Below, in pieces: positions 58,228 to 64,000 of a DNA stretch of 64,000 nt. The position numbers and the translations under genes are program-made. Location: NCBI GenBank assembly GCA_018292915.2, contig JACVVK020000456.1, forward strand, positions 402,501 to 466,500, in the 5' to 3' direction. Below the pieces are notes generated by a model. The model ran no database searches and was not told where the DNA came from. It was given only the letters and a program-made list of their open reading frames with translations. The stretch's first letter is position 1, and every line of letters begins with the position of its first letter. This DNA is from Batillaria attramentaria (taxonomy: Eukaryota; Mollusca; Gastropoda; Batillariidae).

Positions 58228-61200
58228 TTAATCAGCAGCAATGAGGAAGCCAGAAAAGGCTGTCGCATGCTCTTTGTGTAAGAGGCGCCCACCGTCGTAG
58301 CGACGCGCATAAACCGTGTCCCCAGCGTTGAGATGGGTGGTGGCTAAGCACGATCCTTTGTCATACTGGTCAATCTCCTTACTCTCGGCTATAGTAACTG
58401 CCAGGAATCGTCCGGCTGTGTATATTCCAACATGCACCCACAGTTCAATGCCAGCCCCTTTCACGGACAGGAAGAAGCCGTAGGTACCCGCCACTGGAGC
58501 GGTGAAGACACCAGTGTGTGTGTTGTACCCGTTGCCGATGTTGGTCACCACGTTGTCGAATACGATGGGCGAGTCGTCGCCGATGTTTACGGAGCCTGTA
58601 CCTCGGAATTTAGCCGTGAATGCAACTGCAGAAGGAAGCACATAAAATGTCCTTAGTGAATACTGGCTCAAATTGTGGAACTCTGTCCCTGAGACAGTGA
58701 AGGAGGCAGTCAGCATTACCGCATTCTGGAAAAGCCTGAAGACTCATTTCTTAAGTGCCTCACCCCAGCAATCATCTGCAGTTGTTAAGTTGTTTCTTTG
58801 TAGAGAAACAACTTTATAGGATGGGGCAGATTTCGCTGCGCAGCAGCAAGTTTCAGTGATACAAAACAAAACTCTGACGTTTCTCCAGACAATACATACT
58901 TTCACGCACACAGTGACATAACGAAATTTGCGTCACAGACACCTTACGTGCACACCATGCTGCTCCGTTCTTTTTCGCGGGAGTTGTGCGACGTGTGTGT
59001 GTGTGTGTGTGGACGGATGAAATCATGGCTATGTCCTAAACCACCTAGGCCTAGTGGGAGGGCTTTTTACTTTGAGATGAAATGGACAGTCATATTCTCC
59101 AGACCTACATTTCACGATTTTTCACTTTCCGAATTTTTATAAGAGTTATTGCCCATTTAAAAAATCGGTCATGTTACAATTTTTTACGAAAAAAAAAGTT
59201 TTAATTCCTTTATTTTCTAGAGCTTTGAAGTTCATCCAATTACACTGACTGTATTCGTAGCACAGCTCTGTAGCTCTGACAGATTTCGTGTTTAAAAAAA
59301 ATATTTCCGAGGTAGGGTGATTTGCATGTAAGGCCAAATATCTATGAAAAGACTCCTTCAAATTACTCATCATCTCGGCATTTTTGTCACGTGTGAAAAC
59401 TGCACATATGGCAGAGTCTGCTGCACTATTATAACTTTAGTATTAAAAAATAACAGCGCTTTTAGATAAACATTTTTTTTTTCAAGTTTCTGCGAGAAGC
59501 GCCGGTCAGAAAAGTTCCAGGTCCGCAATTTCGTAAGTACAATCCAAGGCGGCATTCAAGTTCACGTTTCACTAGCTCTCTAGATCTTCCAGATTTTATG
59601 TAAAAATTATTTCAGTCACGGAGGTCAAAAAAGCAACAAGGAAATCACAAGATATGAACTAGAGGAGCAAAGCCTCCTTGGCTCACTTGTGATAAGGGTC
59701 AAGGTCATTCAAAAGAGTATGTTTGTAACCTCTGATCACTAGCTATCCTGAAGTAATGTGTCTCTTGTGTTCATAGTTCCTACGAAAACAACAAATGGCA
59801 ATATATCAGTTTTCTTAGCTTCTGTGACCTTGACCTTGGGTGAAGGTCATTCAAATGAGATCTGTAAAGGAAGAGCTTATCAGTGACTATCATTATGCCA
59901 AGTTTGATAGCTCTAGTTTTTGCAGTTTCTGTACAAATGGTAATGTAAAATTTCACAACAGACAGCTGTAATGACCTTGAACTTGAGTCAAGATCATTCA
60001 AATGGGTATGTCTGCATAGGTCTCTTTGCTGTCTATCATTGTGCCTTGTTTAGTGCCTCTGCTGTTTATTGTTTCCAAGAAAATGCTAACGTTAAAGTCT
60101 CCGCAAAACATCTCCCCGGCTGGGGCCAAATATTTGTGCTGGCTTTTTCATCGTTGCCCCGTCTTTGGTATCACCCTATGTGGTGGAAAAGGACGTTAAA
60201 CCCCAAACATCCACCCCACCAGCAAAACATCTCAAATGGCCTTGACCTTGACTCAAGGAAATTGAGTACAAGTATGCCAGTACAGGTTTTGACAATGTCT
60301 ATCATCGTGCAAAGCGTGATGCCTCTGGTACCCCTACATTGTAAGAAAATGGCAATTTTAAATTTCCAATGAGACAGCTTTGATGACCTTGAACTTCAGT
60401 CAAGGTCAATCAAAATGGTATGTCTTGAAAGGTCTTACTGCTGTTTATCAGCAAGCCAGGTTTGGTGCTTCTGCTATTCATTGTTTCTGAAAGAATGCCA
60501 ATGTTAAGGTTTTGGAAGGTTTTCCGCAAAACAGCTTGTGTGGCCTTGACCTTGACACAAAGTCACTGAATACAGGTATGTCAGTAAAGGTGTTGTCAAT
60601 GTCAATCATCATGCAAAGTTTGATGTCTCTGGCTTTTCTAGATTCTGAGAAAATGCCAGTGTAAAATTTCCAAACAGTGGGTGTGTTTGTGTGTAAGGTG
60701 CGCGTGGGTGCGCGTACGCGAGCGCTTTTTTCGCACGCCGCGGGCAAGTTGCTTGCAAACGGTTTCATAGCAAAGCGCCCCGGAACGTTTCGGAACGCTC
60801 GCCTTAAGAAACGCGTTTCTTAAGGCGGGCGTTTCGAAACGTTCCGGGGCGCTTTCCTATGAAACCGTTTACATGCACCTTGCCCGCGGCGTGCAGAAAA
60901 AGCGCTCGCGTGCGGAGTCTGAAGCAAGTTCGCCGCGAGCAAAAGGTCACGTGGTCAGTTTCTATGTAAACAAAGATGGCGGCGCCCACCGAAGGCTTCG
61001 TTGAAGTGGAACTAAGAAATGGCTTAAAATGAATTTGCGGGTGGATGGAGACCTTCTGTCCCAACTTGTAATTGTGCAAAATAGTATACGAAAATAATTT
61101 GAGCTAATTGCACCGGGCCGTGGTCGCCAGTCATTCAGGGATATGTTGTGCGTGTTTGTGGGGAAGGAGTGGTCAAAGTGAGTACGTAATGGTGCCTTAC

Positions 61201-63186
61201 GTCTCCGTTTTGCATCGAGCAGAACATGCATACTAGCGGTATATCATGCTCGAAGCCAGTAATTATTGCTCCTCCTCAAAAACGTCGTCTTCTGCGCTCA
61301 AAAGATGACTGACTGCTGCGAGCACTAGAGTTTTCTTCTTCCTTTTCAGCCTTGCCAACAACCGTGTTCGTGATTCCGCCGCCATTTTGAAAGCGCCTTG
61401 GTTCTAATTGGCCGTTTCCCAACGAGGCAAAGCGACCTCCGCAAGCGCCCGCGAGCGCATTTGCGTAAGAAACGCGGCCCTGGAGCCGTGGTCACGACGC
61501 GAACGCAAATTTCTTTGCGCAAATAGGTTGCGGATCGTAAGTTCGTATGTGGCTACGTGAAAACTATCTCTTCCGCTAGTTGGCCGGTCACGACGCGCAC
61601 TTACTGGAAACGGTGTCACGTACGGGTTATTTTTAGATAGGTGTGGGACCCCCGGGATTCCCACGGAAAACACCATCACGTGACCTGCACAAATTCTCCT
61701 TGCAGCGTGAAGAGTGAAAGAGAAGAGGGGGTGTGTTCACTACGCGTTCACTACAGAGTTTTTGATCGAGTCATGTTTATCTGTCAGGTTAAATGCGTGG
61801 CGTGTATGTGGAGAGTGTGATCAGGAGAGCATGCACGTCGCATATAGACCGCTCCCTAGCAGTCTCTATCTCAACATTGGACGGACTACAACCAGTAGAA
61901 GCATTTACTGCACGTACAAACCGTATGTAGCAGGCTCACTGGCAAGAAAACCAACGGAATGAACCTCAATCAAAGAACAACGAAAGAGGAGAGGATAACA
62001 ACAACATCAACAAAACTCTCCACAGACATGCCACGCATTTAACCTGACGCCGGTGCTACGGCAGATAAACATGACCAGCGGCAAAACTCTGAATTCGGAA
62101 CCCGCACATTTCGGGTCCACAACACAATGAATGAGACCTGCATTGACAGGCACTGATACGATCAAAACGGTGGTGGCTGATCAGTGAGGACTGACCGAGT
62201 GCGTTCAGCACTGAACTAGTCCGAAACACACACAACAAATGTTAACCCACAAAAAAGGAAACAAATAAACCCACGATGTGTGTACGGCTGGCCACACAGG
62301 CCTTTGCATTGCAGGGTGCGTAGTGAACTGAACGCGCCCCGTCTACACTCAAGTCGTCCTACAGAAGATCGCACAATTCCTGCAGGTCTCTCCTCCTAAA
62401 TCTAAACCTTTGAAGCATGTCCACATCGTCGTACAAGTCAAAAGGGTTAGTACGATTGCGGAACACCCTTTCCCGTCGCAATGCTCTTCTCATTTGCAGT
62501 TCAAGCGGGCCGCCATTTTTCAGATTTACGCAAACGCTACGGCACCTTTCCGACACCCTCCTAGGTGGTGTACAATACGCAAGGGTTTCCGAGCGGCCGT
62601 AACTCTGCGCAAACGTCATGACCACCCAATTTTATCACAAATCGTAAGTTACGGACCCTCGCGTGCGCTAATCGGTGGCGGAAAAGTTACGAACGCGTCG
62701 TGACCACGGCCCCTGGTCAGGAGCGGAGATCGGCGTGTAATTAAGATAACACTGCACCGAAAATCACGCTTTATTCGTGACAGTCATGCGGTAATCTTGC
62801 CTGATTTTTGCGTAATGGGCCAAAACCGAAAAAAAAAGAGAGTCAAAACCGTGGGGCACTCATGCGCGTTACGAAATGGGGGGAAAAAAAAACAGATAAA
62901 ATGCATCAGATCATCTTGAAGGTATTGGGACCTGTCCTTACAGCTGATTTCTTTTGGTAGGAATTCGCTCAGTGTACTTAACCTGTTTATTATCAGCCTT
63001 CACAGGGCTGTAATATAAGGTAAAATTACCTGCAGGATGCTGGGTCTCGCCGCTTTCTTTCTCCAACTGGTCAACCCTCCCGGACAGTTCCTCCACTTTC
63101 TGGCTCAGTTCCTGCCTGCTGAGAACGTTTGCTTGTGCGGTTTGTGTCAACAGGATCACGGTTAACAGTGCGCGTGACAGATACAT
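58228..63186 (-). CDS. secreted C1q-domain protein (184 aa, two exons)
   Basis: Exon 1 (63030-63186) encodes a signal peptide (MYLSRALLTVILLTQTAQA) and a short heptad-like coiled coil (SQKVEELSGRVDQLEKE). Exon 2 (58228-58625) joins in phase 1 and encodes a full C1q globular domain: VAFTAKFRG, PIVFDNVVTNIGNGYNTHTG, FTAPVAGTYGFFLSV, VGIYTAGRFLAV and the closing ATAFSGFLI. The borders are GCAG|gtaatt and ttctgcag|TT. The layout signal peptide, coiled coil, C1q is the common molluscan C1qDC form; such proteins trimerise, are secreted and bind microbial or other ligands as lectin-like recognition molecules. The start is the first Met after an acceptor-like site at about 63200. The 4.4-kb intron holds SINE, palindrome and Harbinger insertions, and the coding sequence is intact. 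Confidence 0.92.
59790..60660 (+). repeat. array of diverged 'tgaccttga' repeats
   Basis: At least five diverged units of roughly 150-170 bp share tgaccttgacctt(g)a.tcaaggtcat, a.gtctatcat.atgcaaagtttg, gcctctg and gtttctgagaaaatgcca. No coding frame. It lies inside the C1q gene intron. Confidence 0.75.
60115..60221 (+). mobile_element. 5'-truncated SINE with 12-bp target duplication
   Basis: Only the body and tail are present (cccggctggggccaaatatt ... tgtggtggaaaaggacgtta). Flanked by GCAAAACATCTC at 60103-60114 and 60222-60233, inside the tgaccttga array; the unoccupied unit elsewhere (cgcaaaacagctt) shows the empty-site form. Confidence 0.9.
60717..60910. repeat. 194-bp near-perfect palindrome
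   Basis: Symmetric about 60813/60814 (centre ttaagaaacgcgtttcttaa) with arms of about 97 bp running out to cgcgagcgc / gcgctcgcg. There is essentially no loop, so it could extrude as a long cruciform. GC-rich; no gene. Confidence 0.9.
61483..62712. mobile_element. PIF/Harbinger element, internally deleted (1.23 kb)
   Basis: Left end GAGCCGTGGTCACGACGCG and right end (reverse complement) GGGCCGTGGTCACGACGCG. Flanked by CTG at 61480-61482 and 62713-62715. It carries the N-terminal piece of a Harbinger transposase (62359-62493). Its ends are closely related to those of the 44990-52655 element. Confidence 0.85.
62359..62493 (-). pseudogene. Harbinger transposase N-terminal fragment
   Basis: MRRALRRERVFRNRTNPFD, then DMLQRFRFRRRDLQELCDLL, then a stop. 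The pattern RxNPxDxYDDxxxxxRFRFRRxxxxxLCDLL is the conserved N-terminal helical region of PIF/Harbinger (HARBI1-like) transposases. The DDE catalytic domain is absent, so the fragment is inactive. The frame upstream to 62625 is open but not family-like. Confidence 0.85.
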
Positions 63187-63339
63187 GGCTGGTTGACCTG
63201 AAGATGTAGGGAAAATAACGTTACAACAGTACGGCTCAAATGCTGCTAGAGATAGTTGCGGGCTGCAGTGTAACACGCCTGTATCTTCTGTGTAACACGC
63301 CAGATGAACTCCCCTGCACGCATGACCCCTGGACACTTC

Positions 63340-64000
63340 CAGCCTTAAGCCGCATTCAAACGGGACACTTCAAGCCTTACGCTGCATTCACACGGGACAC
63401 CTCCAGCCTTAAGCTGCATTCACGCGGGACACTTCAAGCCTTAACACTTTCCTACCGCGGTCGGTACCAGGTACCGACCAGTGGGGCCCGCATCACTGTC
63501 CTAGGTCGGTACCTGGTACCGACCACACCGTGGAACAAACTACAACTTTCAACCCCAATAACTGATGCAATTTTCATTGAAATTGTTCAAAAGTCAATAC
63601 ACATATCAAACAATATATTATAAAACATGTTTCCAAATTTAAAGAAAATCCATCGAGAACTTAAAGAGTTATTAGCTTTAGAAAGCAGTAACCCATGCTC
63701 ATGCCTGGAAAACGCTCAGGCAGAGGCTGCATGCGTGACCTGGATTCCTGTAGGGCTGAAAGTGTTAAGCTGCATTCACACGGGACACCTCCAGCCTTAA
63801 GCTGCATTCACACGGGACACCACGGGACACTTCAAGCCTTAAACTGTATTGACCCGGGCCACTTCCAGCCTCACGCTGCATCGGCCCGGGGCACTTCCAA
63901 CCATAACCTGCATTGACCTAGGGCACTTTCAGCCTCACGCTGCATTGCCCCGGGACACTTCCAGCCTTAAGCTGCTTTGACATCGCGGCCGATTCTGGTG
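63340..64000. repeat. 32-bp tandem array reaching the window end
   Basis: Units of gggacacttcaagccttaagctgcattcacac with variants (cctccag, cgcgg, gacccgg). Present at 63340-63440 and 63769-64000, interrupted by the MITE at 63445-63764. The array continues beyond the window. Confidence 0.9.
63445..63764. mobile_element. TTAA-flanked MITE, piggyBac-like (320 bp)
   Basis: Flanked by TTAA at 63441-63444 and 63765-63768; the ends share CACTTTC / GAAAGTG. It interrupts a 32-bp repeat unit at agccTTAAgctgcattc; neighbouring units show the empty site with a single TTAA. Inside, two 21-bp palindromes built on GGTCGGTACC (63459 on and 63503 on) face each other. Confidence 0.85.

Overview
The window looks like nuclear DNA of an invertebrate animal, most likely a marine mollusc and probably a gastropod. 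It has small spliced exons with GT-AG borders in kilobase introns, no operon-like packing, and very many (CA)n/(TG)n tracts. It also has repeated tRNA-headed SINEs, DNA-transposon MITEs and gene families that are expanded in molluscs (C1q-domain proteins, carbohydrate sulfotransferases, IFI27/ISG12-like proteins, a P2X7-type domain). I see no prokaryotic gene order, rRNA, intact tRNA or CRISPR array. The species is an inference from content; no marker gene is present.

Layout from left to right. (1) 1-3.1 kb: the 3' end of a + strand gene, of which two exons can be joined; the first exon lies between two near-identical 120-bp inverted repeats with TTAA ends. (2) 7.6-8.9 kb: an IFI27/ISG12-like gene on the - strand. 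(3) 11.2-15.8 kb: an unrecognised spliced gene on the + strand. (4) 17.1-18.3 kb: a decayed P2X7-type zinc/cysteine domain gene on the - strand. (5) 20.2-25.4 kb: a complete four-exon carbohydrate sulfotransferase (412 aa) on the - strand, with a LINE fragment carrying a nested MITE in its first intron. (6) 26-32 kb: gene-poor and repeat-rich. (7) 32.4-37.7 kb: a complete eight-exon WDR38 orthologue (301 aa) on the - strand, with a probable solo LTR nested in a LINE tail in one intron. (8) 39.4-41.8 kb: a 26-bp tandem array beside a type II membrane glycosyltransferase on the - strand. (9) 43.5-54.1 kb: a mosaic of transposon DNA. A PIF/Harbinger-like element (44990-52655) carries a MYB/SANT gene and nested insertions, and direct duplications lie on both sides. 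(10) 57.6-63.2 kb: a two-exon secreted C1q-domain gene on the - strand whose 4.4-kb intron holds SINE, palindrome and Harbinger insertions. (11) The right edge is a 32-bp tandem array interrupted by a TTAA-flanked MITE.

The host genes do not form an evident pathway. Two are Golgi glycan enzymes and two are innate-immunity-type families, but each has its own exons and no shared regulation is visible. The best-supported unusual content is in the mobile DNA: several elements with 3-bp CTG target duplications and related ends, nested insertions whose empty sites can be read, and a segmental duplication in which one copy lacks the glycosyltransferase.
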